A program made the position numbers and the translations under genes. Positions 35,121 through 46,300 of a DNA stretch of 64,000 nucleotides are shown piece after piece. The stretch is from the NCBI GenBank assembly GCA_037178855.1, contig JASJZC010000007.1, positions 5,394,001-5,458,000 of the forward strand, read 5' to 3'. The DNA is from Oscheius sp. JU75 (lineage: Eukaryota; Nematoda; Chromadorea; Rhabditida; Rhabditidae). Numbering within the stretch: the stretch's first letter is position 1; every line of letters starts with the position of its first letter. The notes below the pieces were generated by a model. The model was not told where the DNA came from. It saw nothing but the letters and a program-made list of their open reading frames with translations, and searched no databases.

Positions 35121-36089
35121 TCAGTAGGGTTTTGACTGGCAGAGACTGAGCATCATCTGTAGCTCGAATGGGTACATTGGAAGGAGAGAGGGAGAAATTA
35201 CAGGCAGAGGGGAATACAAAGAAGGGACAAGGGGCAGAAGAGGTTGCTGCAGCGACGGTAAGAGCGCTGGGAGAGGTAACAGCTGAGGATCCAAGAAGTT
35301 GAAGGCAGCAAAAGTGGCTGCTGGCATCTAAAACATTGGTTTCACATTATTCACATCTGAAACTGACCATGAGCTCAGACTTTGCTGGCAGTAGATTCAA
35401 GGTTTCCACGTCAATTGGAGAGTTGGCTGAAGAAACTTCAGAAGATGAGGAGGAAGTGTTCGTATCTGTAGTACTGTCCTTATTTTTTTTGATGTGACGA
35501 TCAAGAGCTCGGCGAGTGTCGATGAGATCACACTGCTCGCAGCGACAGTTAGTGTACTCGCAATGTTTCTTGTGGTCCTGAAATTGGACGGTTAAAAATC
35601 AATAAGATAATGCCTATACCTTCTTCCACATAAGTACACCATGATTCTTGCACTTTTGACAGAAGTAGCACATGTTCAGGTTACCCTCGACCGTATTGGT
35701 CCATGGAACAATGTCAGCCTCGGTAGCGTCGGTAGTCCGCTGAAATTTTTTGTCCTGTTCACGACGAATGCGAATCTGGGTAGACATGATGCTTCTACGT
35801 TGACGGACCAGTTTGCACTGAAAACAATCAAAATTAGAAATAATGGTTTTCACTTCCGCACCTTCCAACAATCGCAGCTCTTGAACTGACAGAGATGTCC
35901 ACGCGTTTCCACAATAATACCGTGCTGGCGGCACATTCCACAATGTCTCTTCACGTCTGAACAAACTGATTTTTGTCATTTAATTAATGAACTCTTGCCT
36001 TTTGGGATCTTTTTGCCATGGCCGTAGAAGCGCTGGCAGTTACTTCCTTTGGGAGAGAGGGATAATGGTACAGCAACGGGAGTCTCCAT
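35121..36089 (-). CDS. Transcription factor with two DM domains (mab-3/dmd-3-like)
   Basis: Doublesex/MAB-3-related DNA-binding protein; nematode members with two DM domains control male-specific development. Five exons: 35999-36089, 35862-35956, 35620-35817, 35368-35577 and 35121-35327; 801 nt, 266 aa. DM domain 1 (about residues 34-85) reads CGMCRQHG, then GHLCQFKSCDCWKC, then the recognition tail RRSIMSTQIRIRREQ. DM domain 2 (about 110-160) reads CQKCKNHG, then DHKKHCEYTNCRCEQC, then a Lys/Arg tail. Every zinc-binding Cys/His position is kept in both. The C-terminus is Ser-rich, then Pro/Leu-rich (LLPLPALLPSLQQPLLPLVP), as in activation regions. The ATG sits directly after a TTTTCAG, so trans-splicing is likely. 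Intron 1 (35957-35998) has a GC donor. Two DM domains near the N-terminus fit MAB-3 and DMD-3 alike; I cannot choose between them. Confidence 0.88.
35957..35998 (-). other. GC-AG intron in DM-domain gene
   Basis: A 42-nt intron with donor AAAAG/GCAAGA and acceptor GTTCAG. It joins the start exon to DM domain 1 in frame. It is the second GC-AG intron of the same length in this window. Confidence 0.6.
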
Positions 36090-39000
36090 CTGAAAAAGGA
36101 TCACTTTGTTGAGGTCAGATGGAAGATAAAAAGACGAGAAGCTCCAAGAGGGTGGTGGACTAGGTTCTTTCTACCAAAACCGTGTCCTTATATGAGAGTT
36201 GGCGTAATCAAAGGCGATCGTCTCCTAAATCCGGACTAGTGGCTCCTAGTTTAGCGTCATAAGTAAGCTTCTGCTAGGCTACTAAAGTAATCCTGTTCAA
36301 AGCATGTCATGTCAGAACCATCCCTGAAACAAAAACCGAGTCAAAGTCGGGATGGAAATAGAAACTCGGAGTTCGAATCTAGTTACAGACTGTTTATATA
36401 GAATCGGGAACAGAAGCGGGTTTGTTTCTCAGACGTTAAAAGGAAACAGTTTATAGCAACATTCGGCTTATTTTAAACCGTATTGCGTAGCTCCTTGTTT
36501 CTGTTGATTGGCTTTTGTCCCACGCTATTTTTGTATTCTGACAAGCTATTTTTCTCCTATCCGCATATGCGCAATATGTTGTAGCATTCTCATACGTAAA
36601 CAGAGATCAGGCGATTTCCGAGCATTCTACACGTCTAGCTAAGTCTAGGAGTTTTGACGCGGCCTGGAGCTAAAATTGCTAGAACCTCACGTGTTCGTTT
36701 TGACGTCCATTTACTGGATTGACTTTAACCGACTTTATTTCAATCAGGAAGACGATGCTATGATGCTACTCGGAACTTATGTAGATGGGGTTAATGACTC
36801 AACCGGAACATTGTTGCCTTCATAACATGCAGGCGTTTTCCCGATTAAGTAAGGTAACGGGCTGAGTGGTCATTGAGTTGTAGGGAGTACTTTCTACAAG
36901 AAAATGGAGTAAAGAATAGAGGTCACTGTCAAAAAGGATTAGTGACGTTATCTTGTTCCAATCGCTGCCTGTTTTTTGTTTTACGCCAAACTGAAACATT
37001 TGAAAAAGTTGTGAAAACTAGGGTAACGTCGACAGGAAGGAAGTTTACCACGTAGCGAGTACTATAGCTACGCTCTTTCAAACATTTTGTTTTTTAAAGT
37101 GCACCAAATTAAATGCTTATTGCGTCTTCTTAATCTCTGCCTGTATATTTGTTTGGCGAAACGGGTCCTAATCCTAAATACAACATCAGATCATGAGCTG
37201 CTCGTGCGCAATAACAAGAGTTGAGCTGAACATAACATTACTGGAAAGTTATAAGTAAGAGGAGATAGGCTAGCAGTTTTTGCAATTGTTGAGGACAAGC
37301 GTTCTGAAACCGGAGAAGCGCCGCACGGCACCTGTCCATCCAATAGGAGAGGCAACATTTCCGTGGAAGGAGGAACTGTTCTCGAAGGGCTAGGTACTGC
37401 ACCAAGACAACGAAGAACGTGTTGCAAAGATGGCATTCATGATAACATGTAAGCGGTAGTTTTTTACATAGCCTGACCGCGTTGCGCCTGGTTTTTTCCC
37501 TCGTACCAAGGCGTCGCCGCAAGGACGTCGTAAACTTGAGTCTGACCAAACCGTGACAGCAGCAAAATGTATTTAGGGGATTTGTTGATAGGACTATACT
37601 ATGATGTTATGGAGATATACTTTGGAAATGCACTTGTTCGTTTTACAGAAGATTTATTGTGCTATTCTTTGAAACTTCAAAACTAGCCGGAAATTTGTTT
37701 AAAATGAAGCGGAACGTAAAGTGGTAATCCTCTTGACAGTCGGGTCTCATCTTTTTGCTACCTTTGATTGTGCAGCTGCAGTTATTGAGCCCCGTCAAAA
37801 ATGGCTTTGTTTTAGAATGCCACTGTCTATTTTCATAGTTTTTGATCATTCAATTCGGATGCCGCCCATTGAGGGGATTGAACTTCTTAACAGTTCGACC
37901 GCTATCCTTCTTATCTAATAGTGCCAGCAGTGCTACTGAGACTCTTATGTAAACAAGAAAAAAGCACTGGCTGCCTATAATAATGACCCTGGTTTTCACA
38001 GGGAGCACTTCGACTTCTGCCTGTCTTGATAACAAAATTCCCAACTTTTTTTGGGAGGACGTATAAAGTGCTACAGTAACCGCAGTGCAGTAGAAATTGT
38101 CGAAATGGAGATGAGACAATTATCATTGGGGGAGAAAATGTGTTCGAAATGAAAAGGTCGATGTGAATCATCCCGATGCCGTGACTAAAGCTTTATAAAT
38201 CTGAAACTGAAGCATTGTTGGCAAAGGTAATTTAAAGATGACTACGCTGAATTGATACGATTCCGGGTTGCGACAGGAAACGGTGGGACAGGTGCATACA
38301 ACCTTGTTTTCCCCGTCATAACTGCCACCTGCGCAAGTTCTAATTTTGCAGTTTTCGCCAAGGAAAGCACCTAAAGTAGGAAGAGAGAATAATACCGCCC
38401 GGCCGTTATTCGCACGTTCAATGATTTAAAACAGGGAAGCCAGTGAGAGGCTGTAAAAATACGACGTACCCCTAGGTCTTTATCATTTTGAGTCTTGCCG
38501 ACTGCTGTATAACTGTCGAATGGTTGGTTGACAGAAGGTGTTCGACATGTAAAAAACGATTGTAAAATTGCTTCTCTGGAAGCAATAAAGCAGAGATAGC
38601 ATGTTTAAAGCAACAAACTATTATACGGCTTTACCAAGGGAAAAATGTCGAATTTCAAGTCACGAAATATGTCTAATACTGCCTTATGAGGGGATAAACA
38701 TTCAATGCAATCGAAAGATTATGCTTGAGCTGGTGTGTAAACCAGCAGCTATTTCAATTTAATATTGATAATGAGGGCTGTTGGTGCAAGCCATTGACAA
38801 AGCATTCCAGTAGGAGGAGTGCCCGTGACTCAGTCTTCAGATTGGGACAAATGAGATAGCGAAATTGGCCTTGTTTCAGTAGAAAACTTCTAGTACATGA
38901 CGCCTGCACTTTTGGAAGACTTCACAGCACTTGCAATTGCGTGCTGACCATTTTACCAGACGGATGCGATATACAAACTAGTACTACAAAGGATACGAAA

Positions 39001-39689
39001 ACAGAGTCATAACAGCTTGAGGAACAGTAGCAAGTTATACCTTAACAAGGCGATAAGATGCTGTCGAAAAAAGCAACCGTCAGTTGCTAGATAAGATGGA
39101 AATACGACCGCCACTGAACGCCGGCCAAATTGCCGTTCGCCCTGGGGGGACGATCCCTGGACATTCCGTGTGGTACCATATAGTACGCTGAAACCCTGAC
39201 GTAAAAGTGACGTAGGGCGCAAAAGCAAAAACAGTTAGGTTGCGTGCCTTGCGCAGATGTGAAACAAAAAGTTCGACCAGAAAGAAGAAAGGAAATTTTT
39301 TCAACTAACGTTCACCGAACATGAAAAGAATTTCCTCTACAAAACAAATGCTTAAAAACCTGACTCTTCCAGGTTCCAGACGTCTGATTCATTAAAAGTC
39401 CGAACTTTTCCAATGTGCAAACCAGGTAAAAGATTTATCATATTCTGATAGAGGTTAAAATCGTTGTGGATAAATGAGAACTAAGAGTGGGCAATAGCAG
39501 CAGTTAAGTTTTGATGTTTTTCTCACTTACTGCTACGCATTTTGGTGTCTTTGAAAACATCTTTGCAATTTGTAACTTCAATCATCAATAAAGATACTGT
39601 CTCAAAAACACTTGCGACAAAACGTTAAAATTTCATCTTCTTTTCGAAACTTCCTGACAGACATTTACCTTTACTTTTCACAATTCGTG
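36090..39689. other. Gene-poor stretch of about 3.6 kb
   Basis: Region upstream of the DM-domain gene. Frames at 37191-37549 and 37850-38171 lack signatures and splice logic. May contain regulatory sequence for the DM gene. Confidence 0.45.
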
Positions 39690-40690
39690 CGCTTGCTTTC
39701 CAAGTCGCTCTACCAGCGGATCTACCTTTTGTGGAAAGGAAGGATTCCGATCCCAGCACTGCGACCCAGAGGGACCGTCATGGTACCACCCGTGGTTCGA
39801 GGCCTGCTCAACATCAGCCAACTCAACTGCCAATCCATCCTCTCGAAGAGGCGTCTACTCGAACTTAAGGAAGCGCTACTGAAGTTCTCCTTTGATGTCA
39901 TGGGCCTGAGCGAGACCTGGAAGTCCTGAAATGTTCAAGAGCTGCTGAGGAAGTCTGGCTGCCATCTTCTCTACAGGGAAGGCCTGCACAACCTACGCGG
40001 CGTCGGCTACATTGTGGCACCGCATCTCGTCCCCAACATCCATCGCTTCACGCCGATAGACGACAGATGCTGCACATTGGAGCTGAGAAGGCCGAGATGC
40101 TGCGGAAAGTCTACCATCAAGCTGGCTACAAGATTAAGGTGCACGAGGACCTAGTGGAGATCGACATCAAGCGCGGAGTTCGTCAAGGTTGCGTTTTTTC
40201 TCTACTCCTCTTCAACGCTATGCTCGAAGACATTTGCCATCATCTCTTCCTTACCAAGAGGACCCTGCCGACAAGTATGAAGAGGCGAGTCTATCTGGCC
40301 GGTATCACGCCAAGTTTGCTGTTATGGAGTTTGGAGCCTTCGAACTGATGAGTTGAACAAGCTGGCAGCCGTACAGAGACGACAGGAAAGAGCAGTACTC
40401 GGCCGCCTCACTCTTTCGACCGCGTGAAGAACGATCCAGCTCCTCGACATCCTGGACCTGGCTTGGAGAAGAAAGCTGAAGTGGACAAGAAGGGTTGCAG
40501 CGATGGACGGGATGAGATGGTCGAGAGCCACGACTGAATGGATACCCCTGGACCAGCGACACGTCATCGGAAGGCCCCGTAAGGATGATCTAGGGATAGC
40601 ATCCAAGAGGATTGGAAGAGCCCCTACAACGTGGATGCGAACGGCAAGACTGGACGGCGAAGGGTAGGTTCGAGCCATGAGAGCGACAAG
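39690..40690 (+). mobile_element. Decayed RTE-type non-LTR retrotransposon fragment
   Basis: Remains of an endonuclease/reverse-transcriptase polyprotein. The first frame carries the endonuclease start (LNISQLNCQSILSKRRL, then FDVMGLSETW), interrupted by a stop at about 39927. Past a frame change comes the reverse transcriptase signature IKRGVRQGCVFSLLLFN. A further jump leads to the C-terminal RRVYLAGITPSLL. The tail around 40340-40670 holds WTRRVAAMDG and a GRPRKDD motif, as at the end of RTE elements. Large internal stretches of both domains are missing and at least two frameshifts or stops break it, so it is inactive. It is GC-richer than its surroundings. No target-site duplication was found by eye. 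Confidence 0.8.
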
Positions 40691-40903
40691 GGATCTAATT
40701 TAGGAATCCTTTTGATACCGCCAAATAAAATATAAATGGAAATTTCGAAAGTTAACCATTAGTATTCAGTCATACTGAACTTATTATATTGTTTTTCAGG
40801 TCAGAGCATAGTAGATGCCGTTGATCTTTTCCCTCGGTGACAACCGGTTGTTCGTTATCCCTGCGAATCACAAGTCTCGATTTTTACGCGCAGATTCAGA
40901 CAT

Positions 40904-41506
40904 ATGTTATCGATATTTCTATTTTCTATCCTTTCCAGTACTACAGCAATCAGCTGTTTCGCTGGAAAACAAAACTTTCTGGAGCACACATTACTAGATA
41001 AACATGAATGCCCTGAACGAACTGCATGTTTCGTTTTCATATATGCCAGTGGTAACGAGACTCAAGCTATGACCAATAGCACCATCATATCGGAGGTAAT
41101 TTCCATGAACATTGTAATATCACTCATAAAATATAAACAACTCCTAAGGGAGTAATAAATAATGAGAAAATCACTTCCTCCCATAACAATTTACCAATTC
41201 AGATGGACGCCTATGTTGAACGAGGATGTTTGCAACAAGTAGAAGTTCCTCTTTTTCATAGTCAGGTAAACAATTATGACTCTTTTGTTGCATAAACAAC
41301 TTTCAGATTCAATGCCGTCAATTACTGAACTTACAGAAGAAATTAACAACCAGAGAACTACTTGCGGGACAACGTTGTGTTTGCACTTCGGTAATAGATG
41401 GTGTATATGTTGTTAATAATATGGGTTTCAGGACTTTTGCAACACTTCCAAAGAACCTTTCTTCGTCATTACTGTCATATCGTTTTTGTTCTTAATGTTC
41501 AAATGA
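40904..41506 (+). CDS. GPI-anchored Ly6/ET-module protein
   Basis: Four exons: 40904-41095, 41203-41265, 41307-41390 and 41432-41506; 414 nt, 137 aa. A signal peptide (MLSIFLFSILSSTTAIS) leads into CFAGK, ACFVFIYASGNET, YVERGCLQQ, IQCRQL and the terminal signature CVCTSDFCN. A hydrophobic tail (FFVITVISFLFLMF) follows, as for a GPI anchor. C-x-C-x2-D-x-C-N is the closing motif of Ly6/uPAR three-finger proteins. Worm members sit on the cell surface; some tune receptors. Two NxT/S glycosylation sites are present. It ends tail to tail with the DMSR-like receptor, about 310 nt away. It has the same order of landmarks as the gene at 18674-19392, but the two are too different to be recent duplicates. 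Confidence 0.82.
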
Positions 41507-41820
41507 AAGATGAGAATTTTATCGAGTCCAATAAATACAAAGGAATGCAATGGCACTTTTTGGAAAAGTTCACAGCTGGTCGACCCGTTCCAATGGCAGT
41601 GTAGGAGATCCTTGGACCTGACCACCATTACCATCGTCTGCTTCTGTTGCTAGAGGAGCGTATTCTTTGTTTCTGAAGCATCGCATTCATTGGATAACAT
41701 CTCCAATTCACCTTATTTTGTTGCTGTTCTTCCGTTGCATTGGAATCTGCGAAAAGTTAAAGTTGCTAGGTGTGGTTGCTCGTTTCATCAGAAGACTGGA
41801 ACTTTTAATTAGTTTTTATT
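41507..41820. other. Short convergent intergenic region
   Basis: About 310 bp between two stop codons facing each other. A minus-strand AATAAA overlaps the stop of the receptor gene. Nothing else seen. Confidence 0.5.
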
Positions 41821-43398
41821 TTATAATACAGTATACCTATAAGCTCTCGTCGGAAGCATCACTGTCCAGAATGTTTGTCGGTAACGTGACGACATCAAGC
41901 AATAGAGGATGAAGTTTACGGAAGAGTTGAGAAGGGAGAGTAGGTCAAGCAGGTCACCGATATAGAAATAGAGGTACCTGAAAATAGATGTGGATTTCAA
42001 AAAGCAGTGTCGTCAACAGAGGAAGGAAGTAACTCAAAAACGAACCTATGCACGTCGGCTGTGTAAATAGCACAAAGGATGGAAATAACACCCTGAGGCA
42101 GTTCCGTGATTAGGAAGACCACCAGGATTAGGACAAGCATGGCCGTCGTTCTATCGGGCTTGTGTGACTTTCTGCAAAAAGTTACTTTATTGCTTGAAAA
42201 TGAGGCAACCTTACTTTTTGATCACATCGCCACTGCTTGAACTAGCAGCTGTCAGCTTCCTTCTGTGTCTTTCAGCATCACGGATCTTCATTACTAGACC
42301 TATTGAAAGGAGTAGTAGCAAAATGCATGGGATAATCTAAAATTCATGGATGACGCAGATCGTATTCGGATAAACCTTGAAAACAGTGCCGATCATCCAG
42401 ATGTTCCACTTGAAGAAGCGACAATTGTTTGCCGTGGCAGCTTTGCTGACCATGAATGTGTAGACCGTTTCGCTGTGATTTGACGGATATCGCGCGGCAC
42501 ACTCCCCTGGTGGCTCCCACGTTCTGAATTCAAAATTGTTGAATAAACTAATTCGATCAGGCTCTTTGGAATCCCTGCAACTACAAACATTTCCACTCAA
42601 CTTCCGTGTACCATTTAATTCAGAAAAATGTCAACAGAGATCAACTAAAGTGTCAGCTTCAAAAAGATATTATTGCCGCTCTGAAGCCTTTCAAAAAACG
42701 AATTTGTTTATACAAAGTGTTCTTTTTTCGGACAAGTGCTCGTTTTTTATCCTTTTAATTCAGCTCATTGAGCATTAGAAATGGCACGTATGAAGTAAAC
42801 TTACAGATTTGGATATTCTGCAATGTCGTGGACGAGCAGCGTTGGAATACAGAGAACAAAGACGGCTCCGTAGATGGCAAGACACAATTTCCAGGCAAAC
42901 GCGGGCCTTTGCCAAAAACTAAAAATGTTGATCTTTGTTTTTTTATCTGTACACTTGTTACCTATTCAAACGGGCTACCCTGAGCGTCATCCTCCTGATA
43001 AAAGCCATTCCTACGGCCAGCCAGAGCGATGTAGTATGAAGAGTGATGGACAGCACCACGTGCCACAGTAGGAACTGCATCCATGGATGAGTATAGGTCG
43101 ACGAGCTGATATTCTTCCAATAAGCATATTAACCAAGTTCTCACCAAGTATTCCGTCTTCTTAATACGAAATGAACAATATAGACTAAATAGCTGCCCAT
43201 TGTGCCGATGTCACAAACAGCCACGGCAGTTAATATGCAGTTTACAGCCGAATTTCGCATGTTGGGTCTATAACAGAGATCTTATTTGAGAAGAACAAAA
43301 CAAATTACCTTGATAGAACCATAACATGGACCAGATTTGTCAAGATTCCAAACAGGCAGAGTCCGACACATACGATGCCGTGAATTGGCGCATAGGCG
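41821..43398 (-). CDS. DMSR/FMRFamide-receptor-like 7TM GPCR, 5' end unresolved
   Basis: Neuropeptide receptor of the nematode dromyosuppressin-receptor-like (DMSR/Srw-related) group. Exons: 43309-43398, 43145-43267, 42962-43105, 42805-42906, 42376-42574, 42215-42336, 42046-42171 and 41821-41977, with all junction phases matching. Landmarks: AYAPIHGIVCVGLCLFG in TM1; RPNMRNSAVNCILTAVAVCD in TM2; LHTTSLWLAVGMAFIRR after TM3; CRFFKWNIWM and IIPCILLLLLSIGLVMKIR at TM5; KPDRTTAMLVLILVVFLITE with LPQG in TM6; and GDLLDLLSLLNSSVNFILYC then MSSRYRQTFW in TM7. It closes TRAYRYTVL with TAA next to AATAAA. The first coding exon is missing: the first listed exon starts in phase 2, and the ATGs just upstream give no matching donor. 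The N-terminal exon must lie further upstream than 43400, or uses a small exon I could not see. Confidence 0.85.
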
Positions 43399-46300
43399 CT
43401 GGAAAGTTTTACATTGTTTTTTGAGATCCGGGATTAGAAACTCATGTGATCGTTACATTCAGCTCTTGCATTCTTGACTTGACCATAAACCAACAAAAAC
43501 CGTCACATCTGGCTCTAATTTATAACTCTTTCTAGAACAACAAAGGGTTTTTGCTCCGTGTATAAGTGAGTAAACCGTTGATCACTCTCTTCGGATGCAT
43601 TTGAGCTGTCTCTTTTTAGAGAAGCTGTCTTGGCAAGCTGCGCGGGTGTACGTCCCAAGGTCTGAGAACGGACATCGAACCTCTATGTGAATTTCCGGAT
43701 TGCGGGGGTCAGAGACGAATTTTTTGAGGCGGAATCGGAGAAGGTCAATAACGTGGCCTACCTTCTGAAGTGCTCAAGTCCAGCGAGAAATTTGACTGTC
43801 GCATTGTGAGACAGGTCAAAAAGAGGTGCGTCATTCGGACATTCCATAACATTTGCCATGATGTAGGTCTCACCTCATTCCTTGACCTGGAAAACAGAAT
43901 TTTCTTCCACATCATATCATCACAAGATCACAAGCTGCTCAGAAATGGACAGAAGAAGAGTAGATATGGCAAAACAAAGACAAAAGAAAATCTTTGCGCA
44001 ATGATGGGGTCACTAAATCCGAAAGATGGGCTCTTCCATAAAGTCAAGAGTGATTTAAGGCACCTATTGACTTTTCACAGAAATTTTTAAATGCTACAGG
44101 GAAATCCCACCTCTCTAGAAAGCGTCAAAAGCGGAGCATGAATAAAACAGAAACGTTACCAATTGATCTCGAAGCAGACACCACTTTGTGTTTTTTCGGT
44201 TTGCTAATTCGCATTTACTAGCAACTATAGTCGTAAAAAAAAAAAGTTATAGAGTATTGGTAAAATAACATGACGAGGAACTGAGCCAAGATCGCAACAA
44301 ATAGATGAATGGGAGGCGTGCTAATGTGTAGAAATACATGCAGAAAATGATGCGTGCCACACCCATGGGGGAGGAGTTTGATCTACCTGATATACAGTTC
44401 CTACTTTCAAAAAAATGGGGAAATTGTAGGTACGCCAACAACCAAGTAATATCGGAAAGGTAAACTGGGTAGAGGTGGTAAACAAAGAATAAGAGGTTGG
44501 GTGTACGATTTGAATTCCAGCGGGAATCGGCCTCGAAAGCCTCGAAAACATGCAAAAGCGCCGAAGGCGGGGAGATGAGGTGAGTAAATTAGTCTCTAAA
44601 CAAAATTTTTCGAAACAAAGTTGGGCCAGACGGCGTTCGAGGCTCAAGAGTCGAGAATTTTGCAACTGGCCGGAAATGCGTCGACAGGAAGTTCCAGCTC
44701 AGGAGCTACTTGAAATGCTTTTGATGCCGAGAGAGCGTAATGGTGAACTTTCATCTCAATCGTCAGGTAAACCCCTAGTTATTACACGCATTCAAGCGGG
44801 AAATAAGAGCTTAGAGTCCAAACTGTTCTTACCGACTTTCATTGTACTCACTACGTCAGTAACCAACTTCAAAAGTTTGAGTGTCAAGACAAATGGTCTC
44901 TTGGGATAAAGTTTAAGAGGCAGTTGCCATGTTTGGAGACAATCAGGTAGAAAGACAATGACGAGAAGAGCTGGAGTTGAGTTGGATTGCGCTAGGAGAG
45001 GGTGGAGACAAGGTGCCATTAGCGAGAAATGTGTTGTCACTTGCAGCCAATGCGCACTTTGTCTTGAAAGAATGACGGCTTTAGAAGTGTATCACAGACG
45101 ATCAGGAGACTCGCTGAGATCTTTTTATTTAACATGTTACCTCCTAGTGCACCAAGCAAAGATCAAATTTGCGGAGACTGAATGAACACAAGAAAGAAGA
45201 CGGAGTTCAGAACTAGGAACAAAAAAGTGTTCTCACTCTATCTTTTTGGTATAAGTTTTAGCGGGGTTTCCCGACCAAAAAGAACTTCTGCAGCATTAAC
45301 CTATATCCATTTTAATTGTAATTGCGGTAAGTGTCCTATCCCTTTCAAGTCTCACAAGATTTATTTTAAAAAACTGAGAAAATGTTTTTCTTCCACCGAC
45401 AATTACCTATTCGGACAAATTTATATGCAAATGAGGGCGGGTCACGAAAATGGAATAACAATTTTTTTTCACTACTAGGAAGGTCTTCATAATGAACACA
45501 ATGACCTGTAGTATTCCGTCTTTGCAGACAGCGACCAAGACGTTGCGCTGGCTTAGTATTATGATTGAAATCCATCAAGTCAAGGGGCGGCGGATGAAGT
45601 TCCGAGGCGCTTATTCCGCTTTGGAAAATCCCCGCTTAAAAATAGACATTTTAAAGTTTTCAAACTTCCTGAATTAACAGTAACAAAATTTTTAGATACG
45701 AAATAGAGGCGGATGCGTCTTCAATTGTTCAGGTAAACAAATGAATTAGCAGAAGCGGGTTGAAGAAAAAAATGTAACGACTTTGTTTTTGGAAAAGACA
45801 ACGCGACGTGAGGATAATACGTACGGCTCTGGATCAGCTGTCGACCACCTCTTGATAAATGGCAACTGGGGCAGTTTAGACGACGCTTGAGGTTTTGAAA
45901 AGTGAGTCTATCTGGAAGAATATGGTCAAGGCCTCCTACGCTCTACGAATGACCCACAACCCGGCATTTGTTTGCTTCTAATGATAGCTCTGGGTGTTTT
46001 GGGCAAGCCAGACTCGTGGTCATTTATAAATTCCGTCGGATACGAAAAGAGGAGAGTATTACGTAATACTTTGAAAAAGAGACTTCATCAAAAGATCACT
46101 AAAAGTTTTGAAGTCGTCTACGGGACTTCCTTGTGCGGGAGGAAATATCTTGTTACTTGAGCTATGCAAACAAAAGCAAGCGTAGGCAAATCAGAGCCAA
46201 TCCTTTTTGAATACCCAAGGTCTTGTTTGTTCTCGCTTGAAAAAGGTCTAATGAAGATTGTATATCGTGCGCACCATCAGAGATTTTCGATCAGCGAAAA

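Noticed and set aside
44550-44909. 119-codon plus frame rich in Arg
   Set aside because: No domain, no splice context and biased composition; likely chance.
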